Assembly: GCA_039978895.1 (NCBI GenBank)
Contig: JBDWAL010000018.1
Location: forward strand, 134,606 to 198,605
Source of the DNA: Aliishimia sp039978895
Lineage (GTDB): Bacteria; Pseudomonadota; Alphaproteobacteria; Rhodobacterales; Rhodobacteraceae
DNA length: 64,000 nt
Reading direction: 5' to 3'
Position 1 is the stretch's first letter. Each line of letters opens with the position of its first letter. Below the pieces are notes generated by a model. That model was not told the origin of the DNA, ran no database searches, and saw nothing but the letters and a program-made list of their open reading frames with translations. A program made the position numbers and the translations under genes. Shown in pieces: positions 42,369-52,259 of this stretch.

Positions 42369-45227
42369 ATGGCCGAGCTGAAACATATTGAAGTACGCGG
42401 TGCGCGCGAGCACAATTTGAAGTCTATCGATGTGGACATTCCGCGCGACCAACTGGTGGTGATCACAGGGCTGTCAGGCTCTGGTAAATCGTCGTTGGCG
42501 TTTGACACAATCTACGCGGAAGGACAGCGACGTTACGTTGAATCCTTGTCCGCCTATGCCCGTCAATTCCTTGATATGATGCAAAAACCTGACGTCGATC
42601 ACATTGCCGGCCTGTCGCCTGCGATTTCGATTGAGCAAAAAACAACGTCTAAGAACCCGCGCTCGACCGTGGGGACTGTGACCGAAATTTACGACTACAT
42701 GCGGTTGCTCTTTGCCCGTGTTGGAACGCCGTATTCCCCAACAACAGGCAAGCCGATTGAAGCACAGCAAGTGCAAGATATGGTCGACCGTTTGATGGCG
42801 CTGGACGAGGGCACGCGGGGGTATCTACTTGCGCCTATCGTGCGGGATCGCAAAGGCGAGTACCGCAAAGAATTCTTGGAACTGCGCAAACAGGGGTTTC
42901 AGAGGGTCAAAGTCGATGGCGAATTCTACGAACTTGACGAACCGCCCACTCTCGACAAGAAATTTCGCCACGATATTGATGTTGTCGTAGACCGTCTTGT
43001 CGTCAAAGAAGGGCTGGAAACGCGACTTGCCGACAGTTTGCGAACGGCGCTGGATTTGGCCGACGGGATTGCTATTTTTGAAACTGCCCCGACAGAAGGC
43101 GAGCCGGAGCGCAGTGTATTTTCCGAAAAATTTGCCTGTCCTGTCAGCGGCTTCACAATCCCGGAAATCGAACCAAGATTGTTTTCGTTTAATGCGCCGT
43201 TTGGGGCATGCCCTGAATGTGATGGATTGGGAAAAGAACTGTTCTTTGATGAACGTCTCGTGGTGCCTGATCAGTCGTTGAAAGTGTATGACGGCGCATT
43301 GGCCCCTTGGCGCAAAGGCAAAAGCCCATACTTTTTGCAGACGATTGAGGCGATCGCGAAGCATTATAAGTTCGACCGTAATACCAAATGGAAAGACCTT
43401 CCCGACAACGTAAAGAAGGTGTTTTTATATGGCTCAGGTGAGCAAGAAATCCCGTTTCGCTATGATGAAGGGGGCCGCGTATATGAGGTGACCCGTGTGT
43501 TTGAGGGCGTGATCCCAAACATGGAACGCCGCTACCGCGAGACGGATTCAAACTGGATTCGGGAAGAATTTGAGCGCTATCAAAACAACCGACATTGTGG
43601 CTCTTGCGACGGTTTTCGTCTGCGCGAAGAAGCGTTGGCTGTGAAGATCGCAGGCCTTCATGTTGGCCATGTCGTACAGATGTCGATCCGTGAAGCATTT
43701 GAATGGTGTCAGGCAGTTCCTGAGACTTTGACAGCCCAGAAAAACGAAATTGCCAAGGCGATCTTGAAGGAAATTCGCGAACGCCTTGGATTTCTGAATA
43801 ATGTTGGATTAGAATATCTTACGCTATCGCGTTCAAGTGGCACATTAAGTGGCGGGGAAAGCCAACGTATCCGTTTGGCTTCGCAAATTGGGTCTGGTTT
43901 GACGGGCGTTCTGTATGTGCTGGATGAGCCCTCTATTGGCTTGCACCAACGCGACAATGATCGCCTGCTGTTGACGCTGAAAAACCTACGCGACCAAGGC
44001 AACACTGTAATCGTTGTTGAACATGACGAAGAGGCGATCCGCGAAGCTGATTACGTCTTTGACATCGGCCCGGGTGCGGGTGTTCACGGTGGCCAAGTCG
44101 TGGCGCACGGTACTCCTCAGGAAATCGCAGCGCATCCCGACTCTGTCACCGGTAAATATCTGACAGGGGCCTTGCAGATCGAAGTGCCGGCCAAACGTCG
44201 CGCGGGCAAAAAGAAAAAAGTCACGATCAAGAACGCGACGGGCAACAATTTAAAGAATGTGACCGCTGATTTCCCGTTGGGTAAATTTGTCTGCGTTACG
44301 GGCGTTTCAGGGGGCGGCAAGTCTACACTGACGATTGAGACGTTGTTCAAGACGGCCTCTATGCGGCTGAACGGCGCGCGTCAGACGCCTGCGCCTTGCG
44401 AGACGATCAAGGGGCTCGAACACTTAGATAAAGTCATCGATATCGACCAACGTGCGATTGGTCGGACGCCTCGGTCGAATCCTGCGACCTATACTGGGGC
44501 CTTCACGCCGATCCGGGATTGGTTCTCTGGCCTGCCAGAGTCCAAGGCACGCGGATACAAACCGGGCCGTTTCAGTTTCAACGTCAAGGGTGGACGATGC
44601 GAGGCGTGTCAGGGTGACGGCGTTATCAAGATCGAAATGCACTTTTTGCCGGATGTCTACGTGGAGTGTGAAACCTGTAAAGGCGCGCGTTACAATCGCG
44701 AAACTTTGGAGATCAAATTCAAAGGCAAATCAATCGCGGACGTGCTCAATATGACCGTTGAAGATGCGCAAACATTTTTCCAAGCGGTCCCGTCGATCCG
44801 TGAAAAAATGGACGCATTGATGCGTGTTGGTTTGGGTTATATCAAGGTTGGCCAACAAGCGACAACGCTGTCTGGTGGCGAAGCACAACGTGTGAAGTTG
44901 TCCAAAGAACTTGCCAAAAGGTCGACAGGGCGCACCTTGTATATCTTGGATGAGCCAACGACAGGTCTGCATTTTGAAGACGTGCGCAAGCTGTTGGAAG
45001 TGCTTCATGAATTGGTAGACCAAGGCAACTCAGTTATCGTGATTGAGCACAATTTAGATGTGATCAAGACGGCGGATTGGTTGATTGATATTGGCCCTGA
45101 AGGTGGCGAAGGCGGCGGGGAGATTGTCGCTTGTGGCACGCCGGAAGATGTGGCCGAAGTAGAAGCCTCATATACGGGCCGCTACCTCAAGCCGATGTTG
45201 AATGGTGCGAAAGTCGCGGCGGAGTAA
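42369..45227 (+). CDS. uvrA: excinuclease ABC subunit A
   Basis: DNA damage sensor of nucleotide excision repair, a double ABC ATPase. 952 residues from the ATG at 42369 (family start MAELKHIEVRGAREHNL). Walker A motifs GLSGSGKSS and GVSGGGKST, signatures LSGGESQRIRLA and LSGGEAQRVKL, and the zinc module CEACQGDGVIKIEMHFLPDV followed by CETCKG are complete. Preceded by a LexA box, so SOS-inducible. Convergent with mmsB, with three bases between the stops. Confidence 0.97.
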   Translation: MAELKHIEVRGAREHNLKSIDVDIPRDQLVVITGLSGSGKSSLAFDTIYAEGQRRYVESLSAYARQFLDMMQKPDVDHIAGLSPAISIEQKTTSKNPRSTVGTVTEIYDYMRLLFARVGTPYSPTTGKPIEAQQVQDMVDRLMALDEGTRGYLLAPIVRDRKGEYRKEFLELRKQGFQRVKVDGEFYELDEPPTLDKKFRHDIDVVVDRLVVKEGLETRLADSLRTALDLADGIAIFETAPTEGEPERSVFSEKFACPVSGFTIPEIEPRLFSFNAPFGACPECDGLGKELFFDERLVVPDQSLKVYDGALAPWRKGKSPYFLQTIEAIAKHYKFDRNTKWKDLPDNVKKVFLYGSGEQEIPFRYDEGGRVYEVTRVFEGVIPNMERRYRETDSNWIREEFERYQNNRHCGSCDGFRLREEALAVKIAGLHVGHVVQMSIREAFEWCQAVPETLTAQKNEIAKAILKEIRERLGFLNNVGLEYLTLSRSSGTLSGGESQRIRLASQIGSGLTGVLYVLDEPSIGLHQRDNDRLLLTLKNLRDQGNTVIVVEHDEEAIREADYVFDIGPGAGVHGGQVVAHGTPQEIAAHPDSVTGKYLTGALQIEVPAKRRAGKKKKVTIKNATGNNLKNVTADFPLGKFVCVTGVSGGGKSTLTIETLFKTASMRLNGARQTPAPCETIKGLEHLDKVIDIDQRAIGRTPRSNPATYTGAFTPIRDWFSGLPESKARGYKPGRFSFNVKGGRCEACQGDGVIKIEMHFLPDVYVECETCKGARYNRETLEIKFKGKSIADVLNMTVEDAQTFFQAVPSIREKMDALMRVGLGYIKVGQQATTLSGGEAQRVKLSKELAKRSTGRTLYILDEPTTGLHFEDVRKLLEVLHELVDQGNSVIVIEHNLDVIKTADWLIDIGPEGGEGGGEIVACGTPEDVAEVEASYTGRYLKPMLNGAKVAAE

Positions 45228-45230
45228 CCC

Positions 45231-46103
45231 TTAGCCGCGACCGCGTTGTTCAAACCTTGGCAGCATGGCGCTGAAGTCTTTGCCCAATCCGTCCTCATCT
45301 TCGACGAATTGCTTATAAAGCTCTAACGCGCGCGCGCCCATCGGCGTGTCAGCATCAACGGATTGCGCAGCTTGCTGGCTAAGGCCAAGATCTTTGACCA
45401 TCAATTCGGCAGCAAACCCAGGTAGGTAACCGTTATCTGACGGGCTTTGCGGGCCAACACCGGGGGCAGGGCAATAGGCATTCATCGACCAGCTATACCC
45501 GGAGGAGGTGCTAACAACATCGAACATCTTTTGACGATCCAAGCCCAACTTGTCGGCCAAGGCAAACGCTTCACAGGTTGCGATCATGGTCGCACCAAGG
45601 ATCATGTTGTTGCAGATCTTCGCGGCTTGTCCGGCACCCGCTTCACCGCAATGCACAGCCTTCTGGCCCATAATGTCAAACAAAGGCGATGCGGTTTCAA
45701 AGGCTTGCGCACTTCCGCCCGCCATGAAGGTCAGCGTACCTGCTGCTGCCCCGCCAATGCCGCCTGACACGGGCGCGTCAACGAATTGAAGCCCTTTGCC
45801 TATCGCGTCTGCGGCGACCACGCGGGCGCTGTCCACGTCAACTGTTGAGCAATCGATCAGCGTTGCGCCAGATTGCATCACCGGCAGGATGTCTGCGGCG
45901 ACACTGCGTAGGATTGCGCCATTGGGCAGCATCGTGATGACGATCTCTGCAGCTGATACGGCCTCGGCGGCGGAATTTGATGTGGTCACGCCGTCAGCGG
46001 ATGTTCCTGCGACGTCAAAGCTGGTGACGGCGTGACCCGCTGCGGCGAGGTTCTTTGCCATAGGGGCACCCATGTTGCCCAATCCGATGAAACCGATATT
46101 CAT
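45231..46103 (-). CDS. mmsB: 3-hydroxyisobutyrate dehydrogenase
   Basis: Oxidises 3-hydroxyisobutyrate to methylmalonate semialdehyde in valine breakdown. 290 residues. NAD-binding GFIGLGNMGAPMAKNL at the N-terminus, the signature FVDAPVSGGIGGAAAGTLTFM and the catalytic Lys in GAGQAAKICNNMIL. Last gene of the minus-strand valine cluster; its start overlaps the preceding gene by four bases. Confidence 0.95.
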   Translation of the reverse strand: MNIGFIGLGNMGAPMAKNLAAAGHAVTSFDVAGTSADGVTTSNSAAEAVSAAEIVITMLPNGAILRSVAADILPVMQSGATLIDCSTVDVDSARVVAADAIGKGLQFVDAPVSGGIGGAAAGTLTFMAGGSAQAFETASPLFDIMGQKAVHCGEAGAGQAAKICNNMILGATMIATCEAFALADKLGLDRQKMFDVVSTSSGYSWSMNAYCPAPGVGPQSPSDNGYLPGFAAELMVKDLGLSQQAAQSVDADTPMGARALELYKQFVEDEDGLGKDFSAMLPRFEQRGRG

Positions 46104-47149
46104 GAAGATTCTCCCTGCAAGTTTAGCGCGTTTGGCCCCAAAGGCCGTAACATTTGCGAAATGGCCGCGATGGGAACGTCTTGTTCGGCATAGCGCCAGT
46201 TTGGATTTCGATCTTTGTCGATGATCTGAGCGCGTATACCTTCCAAGAAATCGCCGTGTTCCATAGCGCGGAAGGTGAAGCGATATTCTAAGTCGAGGGC
46301 CTTTTCGATACTCAGATCAGTTGTGTCGCGCAGACGATGCGTGATCTCGATTGAGCAGGCCATCGCAAGCGGGGCGTTGCGGCGCATTTTCTTCAAGCAA
46401 TCTTGCGCAAACTCTGACCCATCATGGCGTAAATTTCTGATCGTGTCGTTAAGCCCTTCGCCCCCGAACAAGTGATCGATCTGCTCTTGGTGTCCGCGCA
46501 ACGCACCGACGGGCGGGGGCGTGCTTGCGGCCTCAAGGATGGAAATATCCCCAGAGTTTTCCAACCTTGAGATGGTATCATTCCACTTTAGCTTTGGAAT
46601 GTAGGTATCTGCAAAGCCTGCATAAATGGCATCATCTGGCCCCATGCGAGTGGCTGTCGTTCCCAAATACTCCCCAAGTCGACCGGGGGCCAAAGCGAGC
46701 ATCAAAGAACCGCCAATATCTGGCACAAGCCCAATGCCGCATTCCGGCATGGCAATCTGCGTGCTGTCGTCAACTATCCGGTGTGTCCCATGACATCCAA
46801 TGCCAACGCCGCCGCCCATAGTGAAGCCTTGTAGAAAGCTCACAACCGGTTTGGGATAAGTGAAAATCTGAGCATTGAGACGATATTCATCGGCCCAGAA
46901 CTTTTGGCCATAGGCGAAGTCGCCCTTGGTGCCCGTTGCATAAAGTTCCGCTATATCCCCGCCCGAGCAGAAGGCGCGATCACCTTCGGCATCCAGAACA
47001 ATAAGATTAACGGCATCGTCGGTTTCCCAATCTGTGAAGGCCTGTTCGATAGCCAAGCACATCTCGTAGGTCATAGCATTCAACGCCTGCGGACGTTGCA
47101 ATGTGATACGTCCTGCACGGCCAACTTTACGGATCGAAATATCGCTCAT
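46100..47149 (-). CDS. 3-hydroxyisobutyryl-CoA hydrolase (crotonase family)
   Basis: 349 residues, longer than plain enoyl-CoA hydratases, as expected for this hydrolase. Crotonase marks: RPQALNAMTYEMCLAIEQ, AFCSGGDIAELY and the second oxyanion segment GFTMGGGVGIGCHGTHRI with the acidic PECGIGLVPDIGGS. Its position between an acyl-CoA dehydrogenase and mmsB fits release of free 3-hydroxyisobutyrate. An enoyl-CoA hydratase is the alternative; both activities belong to valine catabolism. Confidence 0.9.
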   Translation of the reverse strand: MSDISIRKVGRAGRITLQRPQALNAMTYEMCLAIEQAFTDWETDDAVNLIVLDAEGDRAFCSGGDIAELYATGTKGDFAYGQKFWADEYRLNAQIFTYPKPVVSFLQGFTMGGGVGIGCHGTHRIVDDSTQIAMPECGIGLVPDIGGSLMLALAPGRLGEYLGTTATRMGPDDAIYAGFADTYIPKLKWNDTISRLENSGDISILEAASTPPPVGALRGHQEQIDHLFGGEGLNDTIRNLRHDGSEFAQDCLKKMRRNAPLAMACSIEITHRLRDTTDLSIEKALDLEYRFTFRAMEHGDFLEGIRAQIIDKDRNPNWRYAEQDVPIAAISQMLRPLGPNALNLQGESS

Positions 47150-48288
47150 CTGTTTTTCAGCATATCGCGGGCGACAATGACGCGCATGATTTCGTTGGTG
47201 CCTTCCAAAATCTGGTGGACGCGCAGATCCCGAACGAGTTTCTCAATTCCGTAATCTGCCAGATATCCATATCCACCATGCAGTTGCAGACACTGATCCA
47301 CCACGCGTGACCCGGTATCGGTCACCATTTTCTTTGCCATGGCGCAGAATTTCGTAGCGTCTGGGGCCTTGGTATCAAGTTTCCATGCGGCTTGGCGCAA
47401 AAACACACGAGCTGCTTGAAGTTCGATCTCCATGTCTGCGAGACGGAATTGCAGGCCTTGGAATTGATCAATCGTTTTCCCAAAGGCTTTGCGCTGCCCC
47501 ATATAATCGAGGGTCGCAGTCAGGGCGGTTTGTGCCGCTCCAAGCGAGCAAGCCGCAATGTTCAAGCGTCCGCCATCAAGACCCATCATCGCATATTTGA
47601 AGCCTTGTCCTTCTTCGCCGATCAGGTTGTCTGCAAGAACCTTGCAGTCATCGAATTGTACCTGTGCTGTCGGTTGCGATCGCCAGCCCATTTTATCTTC
47701 CAAGGCGCCAAAGCTTAGACCTTCGGTTCCGTCCTCGACATATATGCTGGACACGCCTTTGGGACCGTCTTCACCTGTGCGAACCATACAGACATAGGCA
47801 TCAGAATAGCCGCCGCCCGAAATGAACGCTTTGGTTCCGTTCAGTGTGTAACCCTCATTGGTGCGCTCCGCACGGGTGCGCAAGGCCGAGGCGTCTGAGC
47901 CGGAACCGGGTTCTGTCAGACAGTAGCTGAGGACTTTGTTCATCGTCAAAATGTCAGGAAGTACACGGGCCTTCATCGCATCATCAGCGAAATTGTCGAT
48001 CATGCGCGCACACATATTATGGATCGACAAGAATGCGGCGACAGACGGGCAGGCCATCGATAACGCTTCAAATACTAACGTCGCGTCTAAACGGCTTAAT
48101 CCAGCGCCGCCGCTGTCTTCGCTGACGTAGAGGCTGCCAAACCCGAGCTCTCCGATTTGTGGCCATAGCGTCTTTGGGATGGTTCCATCCTGTTCCCATT
48201 GTCGGGCGAACGGGGCAATATGTTCCTGGCCAAACGCATAAGCCATATCGAATATTGCGGTTTGCTCATCACTAAGAGCGAAATCCAT
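47146..48288 (-). CDS. acyl-CoA dehydrogenase, probably isobutyryl-CoA
   Basis: FAD-dependent alpha,beta-dehydrogenation. 380 residues. Signature LSYCLTEPGSGSDASALRTRAER, FISGGGYSDAYV, and the C-terminal LHGGYGYLADYGIEKLVRDLRVHQILEGTNEIMR with the catalytic Glu in EGTNEI. Context (mmsA, mmsB, hydrolase) suggests isobutyryl-CoA as substrate. Overlaps the hydrolase gene by four bases. Confidence 0.93.
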   Translation of the reverse strand: MDFALSDEQTAIFDMAYAFGQEHIAPFARQWEQDGTIPKTLWPQIGELGFGSLYVSEDSGGAGLSRLDATLVFEALSMACPSVAAFLSIHNMCARMIDNFADDAMKARVLPDILTMNKVLSYCLTEPGSGSDASALRTRAERTNEGYTLNGTKAFISGGGYSDAYVCMVRTGEDGPKGVSSIYVEDGTEGLSFGALEDKMGWRSQPTAQVQFDDCKVLADNLIGEEGQGFKYAMMGLDGGRLNIAACSLGAAQTALTATLDYMGQRKAFGKTIDQFQGLQFRLADMEIELQAARVFLRQAAWKLDTKAPDATKFCAMAKKMVTDTGSRVVDQCLQLHGGYGYLADYGIEKLVRDLRVHQILEGTNEIMRVIVARDMLKNR

Positions 48289-48396
48289 GCTGTTTTCTCC
48301 CGCTTTGGTTTGCGCGATACCGCGCAGTAATTGAACGTGTGTTTAATTTCTAACCTGCGCCGCATAGCATGACAAGTTGTGAGGTTCCGTATTTGA

Positions 48397-48843
48397 TTAT
48401 GGCTCGGAAACTTGGAGAAAGCCGTCCGAGCTTTGCAAAAGGTTTTCAAAACTGCCATCGGTTTGCCCAATGAGTTCAAGCGCGTCCGCCTCTGTGGTGT
48501 CGACAACGCGCGCTGCCACATTGGGAACGGCGTCCCAAGATCGACAAATAATATGCGCCAAGCCTAAAGCCGTCGGGGTTGGGGCGTAATACACGATAAA
48601 AGATTGGGCCATCGCGTTGATCAGCACTTCAGCTTTGCGCATCTGAAGTTCGAAAATACGTGGAAAGTCCCGTTCGTACCCGGTGACATATTGCAGGTCG
48701 ATCAATTGTTTTTGTGCAGGCTGAAATTCAGGATGACTGACATATGCGCCGAATGCACGTGCGCTTGCATCAATTAGGGCGGTGCCTCTGTAGCGCACAA
48801 ACACAAGGCCTCGATTGTTAAAGATCGTGAACTTAATACTCAT
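48397..48843 (-). CDS. uncharacterised protein in the valine cluster
   Basis: 148 residues, no family that I can name. Alternating strands and helices (IKFTIFNNRGLVFVRYRGTALIDASARAF, KQLIDLQYVTGYERDF) resemble the SpoIIAA/STAS-like fold found in many alphaproteobacterial proteins of unknown role, which is only a fold-level guess. The ATG at 48843 has AAGGTG six bases upstream; ATG and GTG just before it are alternatives. It lies between mmsA and the acyl-CoA dehydrogenase gene on the same strand. Confidence 0.75.
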   Translation of the reverse strand: MSIKFTIFNNRGLVFVRYRGTALIDASARAFGAYVSHPEFQPAQKQLIDLQYVTGYERDFPRIFELQMRKAEVLINAMAQSFIVYYAPTPTALGLAHIICRSWDAVPNVAARVVDTTEADALELIGQTDGSFENLLQSSDGFLQVSEP

Positions 48844-48918
48844 ACTCATCACCTTAGTTAAGGAAAACGCATGCCGCCAGACAGCGACATGCCAGAATTT
48901 CCAAGAAACAGCGGGCGA

Positions 48919-50418
48919 TTATTCCATGACTGGAATAGAAAACTCGCCGCCTTCTTTGATGCCGGATGGCCAGCGTGCGGTGATCGTTTTTGTGCGCGTA
49001 TAGAATTTGAACGCGTCCGGACCGTGCTGGTTTAGATCGCCAAACACAGACTTTTTCCAACCGCCAAACGTGTGATACGCGAGCGGAACAGGGATCGGGA
49101 CGTTGATGCCAACCATGCCAATGTTGATCCGGTTCGCAAAATCACGCGCGGCATCGCCATCGCGTGTGAAAATCGCGGTGCCATTCCCATATTCGTGATC
49201 CATCGCAAGACCAATGGCTTCCTCATAGGACTGGGCCCGCACGGTTGCCAAAACAGGGCCGAAGATTTCCTTTTTGTAGATGTCCATATCCTTGGTCACC
49301 CGGTCAAACAGGTGGGGGCCAACAAAGAAACCATCCTCATAGCCTTGAAGTTGGAAGCCACGGCCATCAACGACCAATTCGGCGCCCTGATCGACACCAG
49401 ATTGCACCAGCCGTTCAATGTTGGCCTTCGCGGCAGATGTGATGACAGGGCCATAATCTACATCATCACCGGATGTGTAGGGACCAACTTTCAGTTTTTC
49501 GATCCGTGGCACCAAAGCAGAGATCAATCGATCCGCGGTCTCGTCACCCACTGGAACAGCAACCGAAATCGCCATGCAACGTTCGCCCGCTGCACCATAT
49601 CCGGCACCAATCAGCGCATCAGCCGCTTGGTCCATGTCTGCGTCGGGCAAAATGATCATGTGGTTCTTTGCACCACCAAAACATTGTACGCGTTTGCCGT
49701 GGGCGCAGCCTTTGCCGTAAATGTACTCAGCAATGGGCGTCGACCCGACGAAGCCAATCGATTGGACAATTGGGTTTTCCAAAAGTGCATCAACTGCTTC
49801 TTTGTCGCCATTCACAACTTGAAGAATTCCTTTCGGCAACCCGGCTTCTTCCATTAATTCAGCCAGCATCAGTGGCACGGATGGGTCGCGTTCGGACGGT
49901 TTGAGGATAAACGCATTACCGCATGCAATCGCAGGGGCGAACATCCACATTGGGATCATCGCTGGGAAGTTGAACGGGGTGATACCCGCCGAAACACCAA
50001 GAGCTTGGCGCATGGAATACATATCGATCCCGGGGCCAGCACTGTCGGTGAATTCACCTTTCAACAATTGTGGTGCACCGATGCAGTATTCCACAACTTC
50101 AAGACCGCGTTGCACATCGCCTTTTGCATCCGGCAGGGTCTTACCGTGTTCGCGAGACAAAGCTTCAGCGAGCTTGTCCATATCGCGGTTCAACAGATCG
50201 ACAAATTTCATCATCACGCGTGCGCGACGTTGCGGGTTAATCGCGGCCCAAGCTGGCTGCGCGGCGGCTGCTATGTCTACGGCTTTGTTGACTTCATCGC
50301 TTGAAGCAAGCGGTGTTTTGGCTTGAACTTCGCCTGTCGCGGGATTGAAAACATCGGCGAAGCGGCCGGACGTGCCAGCGATATGTGCGCCATCAATATA
50401 GTGGGTTAGGTCGGTCAT
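48919..50418 (-). CDS. mmsA: CoA-acylating methylmalonate-semialdehyde dehydrogenase
   Basis: Converts methylmalonate semialdehyde, NAD and CoA to propionyl-CoA, NADH and CO2, the end of valine degradation. 499 residues. Aldehyde dehydrogenase fold; catalytic Cys in GAAGERCMAIS, cofactor segment SIGFVGSTPIAEYIYGKG and ITPFNFPAMIPMWMF. GGAGG precedes the ATG at 50418. First gene of the cluster; the divergent region upstream holds four TTTGCAAA sites. Confidence 0.95.
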   Translation of the reverse strand: MTDLTHYIDGAHIAGTSGRFADVFNPATGEVQAKTPLASSDEVNKAVDIAAAAQPAWAAINPQRRARVMMKFVDLLNRDMDKLAEALSREHGKTLPDAKGDVQRGLEVVEYCIGAPQLLKGEFTDSAGPGIDMYSMRQALGVSAGITPFNFPAMIPMWMFAPAIACGNAFILKPSERDPSVPLMLAELMEEAGLPKGILQVVNGDKEAVDALLENPIVQSIGFVGSTPIAEYIYGKGCAHGKRVQCFGGAKNHMIILPDADMDQAADALIGAGYGAAGERCMAISVAVPVGDETADRLISALVPRIEKLKVGPYTSGDDVDYGPVITSAAKANIERLVQSGVDQGAELVVDGRGFQLQGYEDGFFVGPHLFDRVTKDMDIYKKEIFGPVLATVRAQSYEEAIGLAMDHEYGNGTAIFTRDGDAARDFANRINIGMVGINVPIPVPLAYHTFGGWKKSVFGDLNQHGPDAFKFYTRTKTITARWPSGIKEGGEFSIPVME

Positions 50419-50741
50419 GATCGGTCCTCCATAATGCCGGGGCGTCGTTGGGGTCACGATCCTACCCGGTCTGGGTTTACACTAGCATTGCGAAAAAGAA
50501 GGTAGTAGTTGGTATATGGCAAGTTGGCTTTGCGTTTTTGCAAGAGTAATATGCCGATGGCAGGGACTTCCGAAGAGAAACTTTGCAAATAGATTGAGCG
50601 GAATTTGCAAAGTGAAATTGCGGTTTGCAAAGTAGCAAGATTAATTTTGCAAACTTTGTGCGGTTGCGAGTGAGTTTAGGTGTGTTTTGATCCTTAGAAT
50701 ATTGATTTTGTTGATGTATATCTTTCCAGGAGATGGAGTAT
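50419..50741. promoter_or_regulatory. divergent control region mmsA / LysR
   Basis: 323 bp without a gene. AT-rich with four exact TTTGCAAA palindromes at 50582-50589, 50604-50611, 50624-50631 and 50646-50653 (pitch 22, 20, 22 bp) and a fifth near copy TTTGCAAG at 50537-50544. TTTGCAAA is the half of the motif reported for PccR, a short-chain acyl-CoA regulator of Rhodobacter. Confidence 0.7.
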
Positions 50742-51653
50742 ATGACGAATTGGGATGACCTCAGGTTGTTCTTGGCTGTGGTGCGTGCCCAAACTCTTTC
50801 TGGGGCCGGAAAACTTGTTCGCCTTGATCCAGCCACTCTAAGCAGACGCATCGCCCGACTAGAGCGTGATCTAGGTCAACCATTGTTCATTAAATCTCCA
50901 CTCGGTTACGTTCTCACGGAAAATGGTGCGCGATTATTGCCGCAAGCTGAAGCGGCAGAGGCAGCTTTGATGACTGCTGAAACCGGGTTTAAGGCCAAAC
51001 ATGCTGATGCAACTGGGGTTTCTGGTTTAGCGGGGCAAGTGCGAATTGGGGCCCCGGATGGGTGTGCCAACTACTTGCTGCCCCAAGTTTGTGCACGCAT
51101 CTCGCGGGACAATCCGGCGCTGGATATTCAAATTATTGCGCTTCCCCGGGTCTTCAATCTATCGCGGCGTGAAGCGGATATGGCGATCTCGGTTTCGGCC
51201 CCGACCACGGGTCGTCTGACGGTGCAAAAGATCGGAGCTTATCACCTGCACTTGGCTGCGGCATCGACCTATTTACAAGGTCGATCCCCAGTTCTGACAT
51301 TGGCTGATCTTGGGGATCATCCTATCGTTGGTTACATCCCCGACATGATCTTCGATAAGGAGTTGGATTACCTAAACGATCTTGGGGTGTCGCGGGTTGC
51401 TTTGGGGTCGAACTCTGTTGCGGTGCAATTGAATTGGATCAGGCAGGGGGGTGGAATTGGCGTGGTGCATGATTTTGCCCTGCCAGTTGTCGGTGGTCTC
51501 ACCAGAATTCTGACTGACAAAGTATCTTTGCGTCGGCATTTTTATTTGGTGCGCCATGCAGATGATCGACGTGACGCGCGATTAACGCACTTCTCGGAAT
51601 TGTTGATGCGTGGCTTTCGGGCGGAATTAACACGGTTAGAAGCGCTGGCGTAA
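50742..51653 (+). CDS. LysR-family transcriptional regulator
   Basis: 303 residues. N-terminal winged helix (about 1-60, LRLFLAVVRAQTLSGAGKLVRLDPATLSRRIARLERDLGQPLF) and a C-terminal effector domain (about 85-295). Divergent from mmsA, so it probably controls the valine genes or itself. The ATG at 50742 has AGGAG about nine bases upstream; an ATG at 50733 lies directly on the ribosome-binding site. Effector unknown. Confidence 0.9.
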   Translation: MTNWDDLRLFLAVVRAQTLSGAGKLVRLDPATLSRRIARLERDLGQPLFIKSPLGYVLTENGARLLPQAEAAEAALMTAETGFKAKHADATGVSGLAGQVRIGAPDGCANYLLPQVCARISRDNPALDIQIIALPRVFNLSRREADMAISVSAPTTGRLTVQKIGAYHLHLAAASTYLQGRSPVLTLADLGDHPIVGYIPDMIFDKELDYLNDLGVSRVALGSNSVAVQLNWIRQGGGIGVVHDFALPVVGGLTRILTDKVSLRRHFYLVRHADDRRDARLTHFSELLMRGFRAELTRLEALA

Positions 51654-51824
51654 TGCGGCTTCTGAAGCTTTATCTTGACAGATCACGTCTGTGTGAGGGA
51701 CGCTGAAGGACGGGCGATCCTACCCGCTCTGCGGGAATCACTGTTTGAATCTGGGATCGTAATTTTGCTGAAGTCATGCGCGGTGGCGTTGTGGCGGGTA
51801 GATCGACCAAAAGGAGCTTGGCCT

Positions 51825-52259
51825 ATGCGTGTGCATCAAATTCTGAAATCAAAAGCGGATGATGCGGTGGTCACTGTACCCCCCAGTACAACCATTCGAG
51901 AAGCGGCCGACGTGCTTGCCAAGCGGAAGATCGGGACCGTTGTTATTTCAGATGATGGGCAAAGCGCGCGGGGCATTCTGTCGGAGCGTGACATTGTGCG
52001 GGAACTCGCGCAACGCGGCGCGGGAATCTTAACTGAGTCAGTCGAGACCTACATGACCTCAAAGCTGTTCACCTGCACACGGGATCATGCGGCCGATGAC
52101 GTGCTGTCCACGATGACCAGTAAACGATTTCGTCACATGCCTGTTGTTGAAGACGGGCAATTGATAGGGTTGATCACCCTCGGCGATGTGGTCAAGGCAC
52201 GCCTGAGCGAGCTGGCAATGGAAAAAGATGCTTTGGAGGGCATGATCATGGGGCATTGA
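51825..52259 (+). CDS. tandem CBS domain protein
   Basis: 144 residues: two CBS motifs (about 8-62 and 75-130), for example TIREAADVLAKRKIGTVVIS, GILSERDIVRELAQRG, TSKRFRHMPVVEDGQLIGLITLGDVVKARL. CBS pairs bind adenine nucleotides and often tune other enzymes. AAAAGGAG at eight bases supports the ATG. It lies between a LysR gene and coaD with no partner domain; its target is unknown. Confidence 0.92.
   Translation: MRVHQILKSKADDAVVTVPPSTTIREAADVLAKRKIGTVVISDDGQSARGILSERDIVRELAQRGAGILTESVETYMTSKLFTCTRDHAADDVLSTMTSKRFRHMPVVEDGQLIGLITLGDVVKARLSELAMEKDALEGMIMGH

Noticed and set aside
48432..48439. TTTGCAAA inside the unknown valine-cluster gene (also one inside the xdhC-like gene near 62216)
   Set aside because: Single copies inside coding sequence; not counted as regulatory.
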